DNA from: Pseudomonadota bacterium
Lineage (GTDB): Bacteria; Pseudomonadota; Alphaproteobacteria; Rhizobiales; Rhizobiaceae
NCBI GenBank assembly: GCA_023433855.1
Contig: JAEYTV010000151.1
Coordinates: 1 to 5,444 of the forward strand
Direction of reading: 5' to 3'
DNA: 5,444 nucleotides
The notes under the pieces were generated by a model. It ran no database searches, had not been told where the DNA came from, and worked only from the letters and a program-made list of their open reading frames with translations. Numbering within the stretch: the first letter of the stretch is position 1; each line of letters opens with the position of its first letter. The translations under genes were made by a program, and so were the position numbers. Positions 1-5,264 of this stretch are shown here, piece after piece.

Positions 1-393
1 GTGCGCATCCATACCATCGACTTGGACGGCCGCGCGATCGCGTCGCTTATTGTTTTCATCATGGGCGGCGAAGCCTACACTTGGAAGACAGCCTATGATG
101 AGGAGTTCTCGTCCTTCTCTCCCGGTAAGCTCCTGATGATGAAACTCAGCGAATGGCATCTCGAGGATGCCAACATCATGCGCACCGACAGTTGCGCCGT
201 CCCGGACCACCCGATCATGAGCCGCTTCTGGGAAGAGCGCGAGGAAATGGGCACTCTCGTGATCGGGTTGAAGCAGACCAGCGACCGCGATGTCCGCCAG
301 GTCGCGGCGCAGCTCCATCTCTATCGCAACACCCGCAACATGGCGCGGCTTCTGAGGGAGAAGATCATGTCGATCGCGGGTCGGTCGACGTGA
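1..393 (+). CDS. GNAT-family N-acetyltransferase (BcsL/CelD-like), C-terminal part, truncated at window edge
   Basis: The reading frame is open from base 1 to TGA at 391-393 and encodes 130 visible residues. The GTG at base 1 is probably an internal valine codon, because proteins of this family are usually about 350-400 residues and only the last third is visible. The visible part fits the second half of an Acetyltransf_6 (CelD/BcsL) fold: a strand with GRAIASLIVF (about 10-19), the block YTWKTAYDEEFSSFSPGKLL (about 26-45), then a strand and helix with an RTDS motif (61-64) and W77, and a closing strand GTLVIGL (84-90). Family members use acyl-CoA as donor. Some lie in cellulose or exopolysaccharide clusters, but the acceptor here is unknown. 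The coding end overlaps the end of the convergent acyl-CoA synthetase gene by 29 bp. The superfamily is fairly sure; the specific role is not known. Confidence 0.8.
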   Translation: MRIHTIDLDGRAIASLIVFIMGGEAYTWKTAYDEEFSSFSPGKLLMMKLSEWHLEDANIMRTDSCAVPDHPIMSRFWEEREEMGTLVIGLKQTSDRDVRQVAAQLHLYRNTRNMARLLREKIMSIAGRST

Positions 394-2023
394 TCTCCCC
401 GACAGCCGACTTCTCCCTCAGCAGGCGACGGATGACCTTGCCAGTGGTGGTGAGCGGGATCTCGTCCACGAAGGCGACTTCGCGCGGGTATTCGTGCATG
501 GACAGGCGCTCCTTCACCCACTCGCGAAGCTCCGCTGCCAAGGCTTCGCTCGCATCGTAGCCCGGCTTGAGAACCACATAGGCTTTGACGATCTCGGTGC
601 GGACCGGATCCGGTTTTCCGACCACCGCCGCGATGCTCACGGCGGGATGGCCCGAGAGACAGTCCTCAATCTCGCCTGGGCCAATACGGTAGCCGGACGA
701 GGTGATGACATCATCGTCCCGGCCTACGAACTGCACATAGCCTTCCCGGTCCTCACGACCGAGATCCCCCGTCAGCAGCCAGGCGCCAGCAAACTTCGCC
801 GCGGTCGCCGCGGGGTCATTCCAGTAACCCAGGAACATCACGGGGTCGGGCCTGCGGATGGCGATCTGTCCCAATCGGCCGGGCGGAAGCTCCCGGCCCC
901 TGCCATCCACGATCGCCACCCGATGACCCGGGACGGTTCGGCCGATCAGTCCCGCGCGCGATACGCCGAGCGCTGCGGCCGAGGCCAGCACGAAATTACA
1001 CTCGGTCTGACCAAAAAGTTCGTTGACGGTTATGCCGAACACCGTGCGAGCCCACTCGTAGGTTTCAGCCCCCAGCGCCTCCCCTGCCGAGGTGATCGTC
1101 CGCAATCTCAGACCGTACCGTTCCTCAGGACGTTCGACCGTCCTCAATAGCCTCAGCGCCGTCGGTGGAATGAAGGCATTGCGGACCTTCATCTCTGCCA
1201 TGATGCGAAAGGCGGTTTCGGCATCGAACTTCTGAGCCGGCGAGGAGACGACGGGAATGCCAAGCATCAGGGCGGGCATCAAGACGTTCAGCAACCCGCC
1301 TGCCCAGGCCCAATCGGACGGGGTCCAGATGCGGTCACCTTCCTGCGGCGCGAACTCATGTCCCATCTGAAATCCGGGAATATGTCCCGCAAGCACGCGG
1401 TGCCCATGAAGGGCGGCCTTCGGGAGGCCGGTCGTCCCGGACGTGAAAATCATCAATGCCGGATCGTCGGGGGACGTCGCCGAGACCTCGAAATCCCTTG
1501 CGTGAGAGGAGACCAGATCGTTGAAGCCGAGCAGGCCGTCAGCCGGATTGCCGGTGACGACAATGTGTGTCAGGCCGGGTAGCCTTCCGGCGGCATCGCC
1601 CAGCCGCTCTAAACCGAATGCACTGGTAACCAGTGCAGCGGCGCCCGAGGCCCTCAGCCTGTATTCGAGCGCCTCCGCGCCGAACAGCAATGCGAGTGGC
1701 AGTGCGATGCATCCCATCTTGTAGATGGCCACATGGGCAATGACGGCTTCGAAACCTTGCGGGAGAAGAAGCGCGATCCGGTCACCAGGCCTCAAACCCA
1801 GCCCAACGAAGGCGTGCGCGAGCGCTGCCGAGCGCTGCGACAGCTCTCCGTAGGAGAGTGCGAGATGAGCACCATCCGGACTGAAGTGCTCAAGACAGAC
1901 CCGGCCGGGCTCGCGTTTCGCCCATACATCGCAGACCGCCTCACCCATGTTGAAGCGGGCGGGAATCTCCCAGGCGAAGTCGCGGTAGATCTGCTCATAT
2001 GAGGCGCCGGCAGGCAATTTCAT
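365..2023 (-). CDS. AMP-forming acyl-CoA synthetase (medium-chain acyl-CoA/acetyl-CoA synthetase-like), ANL superfamily
   Basis: This 552-residue cytoplasmic enzyme should activate a carboxylic acid with ATP to an acyl-adenylate and then form the acyl-CoA thioester. All core ANL motifs are present: the phosphate-binding loop TSGTTGLPK (194-202), a TPSDWAWAGG block (234-243) of the type seen in medium-chain synthetases, the adenine-binding NELFGQTE (334-341), TGDLG (418-422), the hinge region from GRDDD to GPGEIE (434-453), and PLTTTGK (523-529). In the last motif K529 is the catalytic lysine and the usual target of regulatory acetylation. Length is normal and no key residue is missing. I chose the ATG at 2023 because GAGAAG lies 8 nt upstream and the family N-terminus (YEQIYRDFAWEIPARFN) begins just after it. 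The same frame continues to a GTG at 2086 and an ATG at 2059, neither with a well-spaced ribosome binding site. Substrate is uncertain: a medium-chain, branched or aromatic acid is possible. The gene converges on the acetyltransferase at 1-393 and is apparently monocistronic. Confidence 0.93.
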   Translation of the reverse strand: MKLPAGASYEQIYRDFAWEIPARFNMGEAVCDVWAKREPGRVCLEHFSPDGAHLALSYGELSQRSAALAHAFVGLGLRPGDRIALLLPQGFEAVIAHVAIYKMGCIALPLALLFGAEALEYRLRASGAAALVTSAFGLERLGDAAGRLPGLTHIVVTGNPADGLLGFNDLVSSHARDFEVSATSPDDPALMIFTSGTTGLPKAALHGHRVLAGHIPGFQMGHEFAPQEGDRIWTPSDWAWAGGLLNVLMPALMLGIPVVSSPAQKFDAETAFRIMAEMKVRNAFIPPTALRLLRTVERPEERYGLRLRTITSAGEALGAETYEWARTVFGITVNELFGQTECNFVLASAAALGVSRAGLIGRTVPGHRVAIVDGRGRELPPGRLGQIAIRRPDPVMFLGYWNDPAATAAKFAGAWLLTGDLGREDREGYVQFVGRDDDVITSSGYRIGPGEIEDCLSGHPAVSIAAVVGKPDPVRTEIVKAYVVLKPGYDASEALAAELREWVKERLSMHEYPREVAFVDEIPLTTTGKVIRRLLREKSAVGEITSTDPRST

Positions 2024-2353
2024 TTGCAGTGCTTCTCGCTTTGCTGCACCAGCTAACATCTCCGCGGTGCCGAACACAAGGAGCACCCGAACGGGACGAC
2101 CGCACCGCCTCAGGCGGCATCAGGGCGCCAGGCGAGCACCTACCGCGGCAACCGCAATACTGGCATGAATGCCGTTCGATCCAGCGACCAAAGCGCGCTG
2201 TCCTAAGCGAATCGACGTGGACACCGTGATGAGGTGGAAAGCCTTGGCTGGCGAGTTGTGCGTCGGCTCGATTGAGCCCTCACTCCCCAGCCCATGCAGT
2301 TCATTGTTGCATCTGGCCGGCTCAGCGTGATAGAGGCGTTGCCGTTACCAAGT
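2024..2353. other. Intergenic region between acyl-CoA synthetase and tRNA-Leu, with short inverted repeats
   Basis: About 330 bases lie between the synthetase start (minus) and the tRNA (plus), and I see no convincing gene. The region should hold both outward promoters. Three short inverted repeats stand out: CCGCCT/AGGCGG (2105-2117), GGCAT/ATGCC (2162-2173) and GGCTC/GAGCC (2265-2278). Any of them could be an operator for the synthetase gene or a chance GC-rich repeat. A plus-strand frame from 1999 has a hydrophobic N-terminus but lies largely antisense to the synthetase 5' end and has no family resemblance, so it is left out. Confidence 0.5.
2304..2334 (+). promoter_or_regulatory. Candidate promoter for tRNA-Leu
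   Basis: TTGTTG at 2304-2309 and TGATAG at 2328-2333 are separated by 18 bases and could form a sigma-70-type promoter starting about 10-15 bases before the tRNA. TTGCAT at 2307-2312 is an alternative -35 with a shorter spacer. This is a match by eye only; the -10 hexamer is poor. Confidence 0.3.
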
Positions 2354-2438
2354 GCCCCGTTGGCGGAATTGGTAGACGCGCCTGATTCAAAATCAGGTTC
2401 CGAAAGGAGTGCTGGTTCGATTCCGGCACGGGGCACCA
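2354..2438 (+). tRNA. tRNA-Leu, anticodon CAA
   Basis: A complete class II tRNA of 85 bases including an encoded CCA end. The acceptor stem pairs GCCCCGT (2354-2360) with ACGGGGC (2428-2434), followed by discriminator A and CCA (2435-2438). The D-arm contains GGCGGAATTGGTAGACGC. The anticodon stem CCTGA/TCAGG (2381-2385 and 2393-2397) encloses the loop TTCAAAA with anticodon CAA at 2388-2390, which reads UUG leucine codons. The long variable arm with a TCC/GGA stem (about 2399-2407) is typical of tRNA-Leu. The T-stem GCTGG/CCGGC (2411-2415 and 2423-2427) closes the loop TTCGATT. Confidence 0.98.
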
Positions 2439-2449
2439 GATATCTCCAC

Positions 2450-2466
2450 GCAAGTCAACTACTTGC
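2450..2466 (+). terminator. Inverted repeat just 3' of tRNA-Leu, possible terminator or processing hairpin
   Basis: GCAAGT (2450-2455) and ACTTGC (2461-2466) form a perfect 6-bp stem with a 5-base loop, starting 11 bases after the tRNA CCA end. No run of T follows, so it is not a classical intrinsic terminator. It could be a 3' processing or stability hairpin of the tRNA precursor, or a chance repeat. Confidence 0.25.
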
Positions 2467-2579
2467 AAAGGCATGATTGTATATCTCGGCATCGTGTGCA
2501 GTGGACGCCTGTCCGACCGTCAGTGCCTGTCTACGTTCGGGTGCTCCCGCAACTGCACACCTTGTTCAATCTGCCTGGC

Positions 2580-2595
2580 TTTCTCTGCCGAGAAA
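2580..2595 (-). terminator. Weak hairpin downstream of the small-gene operon
   Basis: TTTCTC (2580-2585) and GAGAAA (2590-2595) pair as a 6-bp stem with a 4-base loop, about 30 bases beyond the stop of the last minus-strand small gene. There is no T tract on the minus strand after it, so termination here would be weak or Rho-assisted. The rest of 2467-2625 shows no gene I can support. Confidence 0.2.
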
Positions 2596-2625
2596 CCGGC
2601 CGAACCCACCTCGGGCGGAACGTGT

Positions 2626-2883
2626 TTACAAAGAGGCGGATGTGTAACTATCCTGCGCCGCGTCTGCGCTGTTGTCGCCAACGCCAAGGAGGCTGATAAG
2701 CGCCTCTCTTTCCGGGCCAAACGGTGTCTGGTTGAGAAAGTCGGCAACGGGCATTTGTGTCTGGTGGCCACCCGAGGGCGCGTTTGCTTTATGGAGAACG
2801 AAAGCTTGTTGGCTGGCTTCGTCGGTTAGCAGGAACCACCGGTCCCCATTGGGGCTGGAACAAAACTGTTGAAGATTATTCAT
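2626..2883 (-). CDS. Conserved hypothetical small protein (85 aa), last gene of small-protein operon
   Basis: An 85-residue soluble protein beginning MNNLQQFCSSPNGDRWFLL. I recognise the pattern (CSSxNGDRWFL, a stretch AFVLHKAN, SGGH, then FLNQTPFGPEREALISLL) from small conserved proteins of rhizobia and relatives, but I know of no assigned function. No signal peptide or membrane segment is visible. The first half looks like beta strands, as if a short ligand- or substrate-like module, and PEREAL at about 61-66 starts a helix; the tail from about 68 is polar and probably disordered. I chose the ATG at 2883 because TGAGGA lies about 9 bases upstream; the same frame stays open to 2973 without a comparable site and would overlap the preceding gene. 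It lies 40 bases downstream of the 85-residue gene at 2924-3181 and is probably cotranscribed with it. Confidence 0.8.
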   Translation of the reverse strand: MNNLQQFCSSPNGDRWFLLTDEASQQAFVLHKANAPSGGHQTQMPVADFLNQTPFGPEREALISLLGVGDNSADAAQDSYTSASL

Positions 2884-2923
2884 AAGACTAGGTTCCTCAG
2901 GAAAATAGAGTCGGCTCCGGCTG

Positions 2924-3181
2924 CTATAGTGAAGAGCGCGATTGCTGATGATCCTTGGCAAGAGCCTCATCAAGAGCAGCTTCGGTTACGGGAACGGATT
3001 CGGTGAATGCACCAGACGTCAAGATGATGGTCAGCGTGCGGTGGTAGCCTTCCCACATGACATCGAGAGGCTCCTCGACAATCTGAACATCGAACTCGCC
3101 AGGCCCATGTCCCTTATCCATTCCGGGCAACAGGAAGGGGCTTTGGAACGTGACCCGCCTGACGCTTGTCTCGATGTTCAT
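2924..3181 (-). CDS. Conserved hypothetical small protein (85 aa) of the small-protein operon
   Basis: An 85-residue protein beginning MNIETSVRRVTFQSPFLL. It has no signal peptide and no membrane segment. The first two-thirds alternate hydrophobic and polar residues as in a beta-sheet domain: VRRVTFQSPFLLPG (8-21), an acidic stretch with EEPLDVMWEGYHRT (36-49), then the strand LTIILTSG (50-57). A short C-terminal helix with EAALDEALAKD (67-77) follows. This layout seems conserved in Hyphomicrobiales hypothetical proteins; I cannot name a domain or function. The start is supported by GAGGAA about 6 bases before the ATG. It follows the DUF1488 gene by 27 bases and precedes the next gene by 40, consistent with one mRNA. 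Confidence 0.8.
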   Translation of the reverse strand: MNIETSVRRVTFQSPFLLPGMDKGHGPGEFDVQIVEEPLDVMWEGYHRTLTIILTSGAFTESVPVTEAALDEALAKDHQQSRSSL

Positions 3182-3208
3182 GAGCGTTTCCTCGTCCGAT
3201 GCTGAGAG

Positions 3209-3463
3209 CTATCTCAGATCTGCGGCTTTAAGAATATAGGTCATGCCGTGTTTCGGATTGTAGAGCTTCAATGCAATCTGCTGAATTTTGGTACGAGCAG
3301 CATCAAAGGCACGAAGATAATCTTGTTCCGACAGCTTGGTGGCGGAAAGAGCGGCAGCATGCAGGAAGAACTTGACTTCGAACATGCCGTCATAGCCAGT
3401 GAAGCGGATCAAGTTCCGGACGTCATCGAAACTTCTGCTCGCGTTCGGGAAAGCTAGTGCCAT
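3209..3463 (-). CDS. DUF1488 domain-containing protein
   Basis: An 84-residue protein that fills one DUF1488 domain. The characteristic opening is MALAFPNASRSFDDVRN, followed by IRFTGYDGMFEVKFF (19-33), a helix with LSEQDYLRAFDAARTKIQQIA (44-64) and the ending YILKAADLR (76-84). DUF1488 proteins are small cytoplasmic proteins common in alpha- and betaproteobacteria; no biochemical role is established that I know of. I chose the ATG at 3463, which has GGAG 7 bases upstream and matches the usual family N-terminus, rather than the TTG at 3475. It is the middle gene of the minus-strand series: 72 bases after the stop of the preceding gene and 27 bases before the next. Family assignment is firm; function is unknown. 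Confidence 0.9.
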   Translation of the reverse strand: MALAFPNASRSFDDVRNLIRFTGYDGMFEVKFFLHAAALSATKLSEQDYLRAFDAARTKIQQIALKLYNPKHGMTYILKAADLR

Positions 3464-3535
3464 AAGGTGCTCCAATGTAGGTCTTGTCGCAATCCGGACG
3501 ATTAGGCGTCCCAGGCTTCGATTGCCGTGAGTGAT

Positions 3536-3832
3536 CTAAGTGCGGCGCGTCAGTGGGTAAGCATCAGCGTCATAAAGCGCCTGCATCTGCGCACCATCGA
3601 AGCGTGCTTCATTCACTTCCAGGACAGAGCCTCGAAGGAGCGCAACAGGAAGCTCCTCAATGGCAAAGCGCAAAGCATCAGCAGCAGTCTCGAAGCGCCT
3701 GTACCGTTGGCTGCTCCGTTTCTTCCTGCTCCGGCAGGGATAAAAACCCGCTTCATCGCTGTAGTTGAAACAGGACCTGCTCCGCCGTTCCGTCGGTGGC
3801 GTAGCTGACCGGCACTGGGAGCCGCCAGTCAT
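3536..3832 (-). CDS. Conserved hypothetical small protein with doubtful N-terminus (possible frameshift)
   Basis: The frame gives 98 residues. From about residue 22 on it resembles small conserved rhizobial proteins: NYSDEAGFYP (23-32), a basic linker SRKKRSSQRYRRF (35-47), a helix ETAADALRFAIEELP (48-62), then LEVNEARFDG (71-80) and a closing helix with LYDADAYPL (86-94). Its function is unknown. The ATG at 3832 overlaps the stop of the preceding gene as ATGA, which suggests translational coupling. However, residues 2-21 are a low-complexity Thr/Ser/Arg stretch typical of a wrong frame. In the neighbouring frame the same DNA reads NDWRLPVPVSYATDGTAEQV with G/C in the third position of 19 of 22 codons. 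Loss of one T from the TTT at 3768-3770 (minus strand) would join that segment directly to NYSDEAG. The gene may therefore be frameshifted here, or the coupled start may be real. A TTG at 3839 would be a candidate start for the joined version. Confidence 0.6.
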   Translation of the reverse strand: MTGGSQCRSATPPTERRSRSCFNYSDEAGFYPCRSRKKRSSQRYRRFETAADALRFAIEELPVALLRGSVLEVNEARFDGAQMQALYDADAYPLTRRT

Positions 3833-4020
3833 TGTGCAAACACGGTGGAGGCATCGACCAACCGTCTTTCAAGACGGGATGTCCGTTCAGCCATTCGGAG
3901 TTCTCGCCTGCGAAGAGCCAGCCTGCTTCGAATGTCGTGGAGCTTGGCGGCGTTCGAGCCCGGTTCAGCAACGGGTCGCTTGAACAGGTTCTGAGCCGCG
4001 TTCATTGTTTGGGTGATCAT
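3829..4020 (-). CDS. Small basic, helix-rich hypothetical protein (63 aa), first gene of the operon
   Basis: A 63-residue protein beginning MITQTMNAAQNLFKRPV. The middle and end are strongly Arg-rich and predicted as one long helix, with RSRLALRRRELRMAERTSRLERRL running from about 31 to 54, which could bind nucleic acid or form a coiled coil. I recognise no domain. The start at 4020 is backed by GAGGA 7 bases upstream; an internal ATG at 4005 lacks a comparable site. Codon use is like that of its neighbours, with no sign of recent transfer. The stop overlaps the ATG of the next frame (ATGA). A hairpin lies just upstream of its ribosome binding site, and no gene precedes it closely on this strand, so it probably leads the transcription unit. 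It is short, so the call rests on the ribosome binding site, codon use and position. Confidence 0.6.
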   Translation of the reverse strand: MITQTMNAAQNLFKRPVAEPGSNAAKLHDIRSRLALRRRELRMAERTSRLERRLVDASTVFAQ

Positions 4021-4037
4021 GTTGGTATCCTCATGAC

Positions 4038-4057
4038 GCGAGGCCAGAAAGCCTCGC
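4038..4057 (-). promoter_or_regulatory. Hairpin in the 5' leader directly upstream of the operon's ribosome binding site
   Basis: GCGAGGC (4038-4044) and GCCTCGC (4051-4057) form a perfect 7-bp GC-rich stem with a 6-base loop. On the minus-strand transcript it ends 5 bases before the GAGGA ribosome binding site of the 63-residue gene. It might control translation or mRNA stability. There is no T run on either side, so an intrinsic terminator is unlikely. Confidence 0.4.
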
Positions 4058-4114
4058 CGATGTCCGGCCTGGTGGCGGAGTTCAACGTTCGCAAAAATCG
4101 AGGTTAGCCAAGCA

Positions 4115-4169
4115 ACCGGCTGTGCCGGGAGGATCAGGTAGCCAAAAAGGCTGTAAACGTAAGCTACAG
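4115..4169. repeat. Cluster of short inverted repeats upstream of the small-gene operon
   Basis: Three small inverted repeats lie in about 55 bases: CCGGC/GCCGG (4116-4128), AGCC/GGCT around five A (4140-4152), and CTGTA/TACAG (4151-4169). They sit where the minus-strand operon promoter and any operator would be expected. I could not pick out a convincing -35/-10 pair. Individually each repeat is short enough to be chance. Confidence 0.25.
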
Positions 4170-4482
4170 ATGGGGTGGAATGTCTAAATTACAAGGTGGT
4201 TTATCGCAGATGTGATGATACCAAGGAAGAAGGCGGCCAACTCTATGACTGCATCCGGACCATGTGTTCCACATAAGCGGTGATGAAACGGCTTCGAGCC
4301 TCTTCGAGGTTGCCTCGGCTGAGCAGTGCCGACGTGCATGCGCTGACTGCTGCCCGGCACCCATGCCCCGACCTCAGTCTGAGTCGTGCTGCAGATACTT
4401 GAGCGCTACAAGCGGGTCGAGGATAAGCCTGTCCCCAAAGGCGCACATCATGAGCAGGGCACAGGAAAGAAGCCCAGTACCG
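4165..4482 (-). other. Gene-poor stretch with possible decayed minus-strand coding fragments
   Basis: No gene with a start and ribosome binding site is evident. Three minus-strand fragments read like protein. One ends at 4374 and reads GTGLLSCALLMMCAFGDRLI then a DPLVALKYLQHDSD tail; it lies one frame away from the small ORF at 4483-4611 and could be its continuation. A second ends at 4243 with GNLEEARSRFITAYVEHMVR. A third, in another frame past it, ends at about 4189 with a hydrophobic VIELAAFFLGIITSAINHLV. Together they may be remnants of one or more small membrane or soluble proteins, or chance open frames in GC-rich DNA. I lean slightly to remnants for the first and have no view on the others. 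Confidence 0.25.
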
Positions 4483-4611
4483 CTAGCTCAATGTCGCGGC
4501 CCGAACGATCAGCCACAGGGGCAAAGTGAAAAACGCAATAGCACCCGCCCATGATGCGACACATTCTACAAGATCAGGTCGTGAAGACCCAGGAACGTCG
4601 TCGCGAAACAT
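4483..4611 (-). CDS. Possible 42-residue single-pass membrane peptide
   Basis: A short frame starts at ATG 4611 with GAGG 8 bases upstream and ends at TAG 4483. The product begins MFRDDVPGSSRPDLVECV and then has one hydrophobic segment, WAGAIAFFTLPLWLIV (about 21-36), followed by a short RAATLS tail. That is the layout of a small inner-membrane protein. I recognise no family. In the next frame the DNA continues as another hydrophobic stretch to a stop at 4374, so an alternative is that a two-pass protein of about 78 residues has been broken by a 1-base insertion near 4484. It reads away from the Csp gene. The evidence is the ribosome binding site and the membrane segment only. Confidence 0.3.
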   Translation of the reverse strand: MFRDDVPGSSRPDLVECVASWAGAIAFFTLPLWLIVRAATLS

Positions 4612-4942
4612 CCAGCCATCCTCATGATCTGCCTGGTGTCAGATTGTTTCAAGCGGCGCTGTCGACCGGGTTCGCACAATTGCGCTAATTTAGTTGGATG
4701 GCCCTCCTACGGGGCATCGGGACAATCCAGGCCCGCACTTATCATTCCCCATCGCGTCTCTCGATTTCACCTTTTAATCGAGATGCCATCCTATAGACAC
4801 ACTTCGGTTGCAGAAGATCTTTCATCGAATTGCTTGTCGAGCTTTGTCGAGCGTCCGCGCTCCTTCCGATCTTTCCTCTCAATCGATTTCATGTTGCCGA
4901 CGCCGTCGAGCAACGAACCTCTGCGATTGAAAGGTAATAGTC
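4612..4942 (+). promoter_or_regulatory. Upstream region and leader of the cold-shock gene
   Basis: About 330 bases before the Csp start contain no gene I can support; the long plus-strand frame across it runs into the Csp gene out of frame. Long leaders are usual for cspA-type genes, where the folded 5' UTR acts as a temperature-dependent switch. Visible elements are a perfect 8-bp inverted repeat (4759-4783), two copies of TTGTCGAGC (4834-4842 and 4844-4852) spaced one 10-base step apart, and a pyrimidine-rich tract at about 4853-4889. The promoter was not located with confidence. Confidence 0.4.
4759..4783. repeat. Perfect 8-bp inverted repeat in the Csp upstream region
   Basis: TCTCGATT (4759-4766) and AATCGAGA (4776-4783) flank a 9-base centre. 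It can form a hairpin in the Csp leader RNA if the transcript starts upstream, or be an operator if it starts downstream. The right arm is not followed by a T tract. Confidence 0.45.
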
Positions 4943-5155
4943 ATGAACACCACCGGTATCGTCAAATTCTTCAACACCACAAAAGGCTTTGGCTTCATTC
5001 AGCCGACAGACGGGTCAATGGACGTGTTCGTCCATATCTCTGCCGTTGAGCGCTCGGGGATGAGCTACCTCGGCCAGGGCCAGAGAATCAGCTTCGACGT
5101 TGTCGAGGATAAACGCTCGGGCAAAAGCTCCGCTGAGAACCTGCAGATCGCCTAA
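4943..5155 (+). CDS. CspA-family cold-shock protein
   Basis: A 70-residue single cold-shock domain protein of normal length. It is a small OB-fold RNA/ssDNA-binding chaperone that melts secondary structure in mRNA and can act as an antiterminator. The nucleic-acid-binding motifs are intact: KFFN (8-11), with Phe in place of the usual Trp as in many rhizobial homologues, RNP1 KGFGFI (14-19) and RNP2 VFVHIS (28-33). The AVERSG segment (34-39) and the ending GKSSAENLQ (60-68) are typical. AAGG lies 8 bases before the ATG, supporting the start. The gene has a long leader and is followed after 60 bases by an intrinsic terminator, so it is mainly monocistronic, with possible read-through to the small basic gene downstream. 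Many alphaproteobacteria carry several such genes, and not all are cold-induced, so I give no specific symbol. Confidence 0.95.
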   Translation: MNTTGIVKFFNTTKGFGFIQPTDGSMDVFVHISAVERSGMSYLGQGQRISFDVVEDKRSGKSSAENLQIA

Positions 5156-5215
5156 CAGCGCGTCTTCGGCGGCTGACCACGGATGTACTGGCAGCACACG
5201 GCAGACACTCATCAA

Positions 5216-5245
5216 GGTCGGGTTACTACCCGGCCTTTTTCTTTT
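5216..5245 (+). terminator. Rho-independent terminator of the Csp gene
   Basis: GGTCGGG (5216-5222) pairs with CCCGGCC (5229-5235) as a 7-bp stem with one T-G wobble and a 6-base loop. It is followed by TTTTTCTTTT (5236-5245). This is the clearest terminator in the window. It ends only 19 bases before the ATG of the next gene, so it may also act as an attenuator for that gene. Confidence 0.85.
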
Positions 5246-5264
5246 CCAAGCACGAGGTGCGATC

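Noticed and set aside
494..1150. Long plus-strand frame of 218 codons antisense to the acyl-CoA synthetase
   Set aside because: A usual shadow in GC-rich DNA; the minus-strand frame has all catalytic motifs and this one has none.
1999..2229. Plus-strand 76-codon frame with a signal-peptide-like start
   Set aside because: It starts antisense to the synthetase 5' end, has no clear ribosome binding site, and the rest is low-complexity Arg/Pro sequence typical of a wrong frame.
2473..2829. Plus-strand 118-codon frame with a Cys-rich start (CSGRLS, CSRNCTPCSIC)
   Set aside because: Two-thirds of it is antisense to the conserved 85-codon gene at 2626-2883, the later part has no family pattern, and ribosome binding site spacing at its ATG is poor. 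The cysteine spacing looks accidental.
3753..3971. Minus-strand 72-codon frame overlapping the 63- and 98-codon genes as a separate gene
   Set aside because: Its first half is a shadow of the 63-codon gene and has no ribosome binding site. Only its last 28 or so codons look coding, and they are treated as part of the frame disruption finding.
4787..4891. Minus-strand charged ORF of about 33 codons (begins MKSIERKDRKERGR)
   Set aside because: The high charge follows from the pyrimidine-rich plus strand, no ribosome binding site precedes the ATG, and it is antisense to the Csp leader.
4624..5049. Plus-strand 141-codon frame before and into the Csp gene
   Set aside because: It overlaps the Csp gene in the wrong frame, has no ribosome binding site or family pattern, and lies in what should be the Csp promoter and leader.
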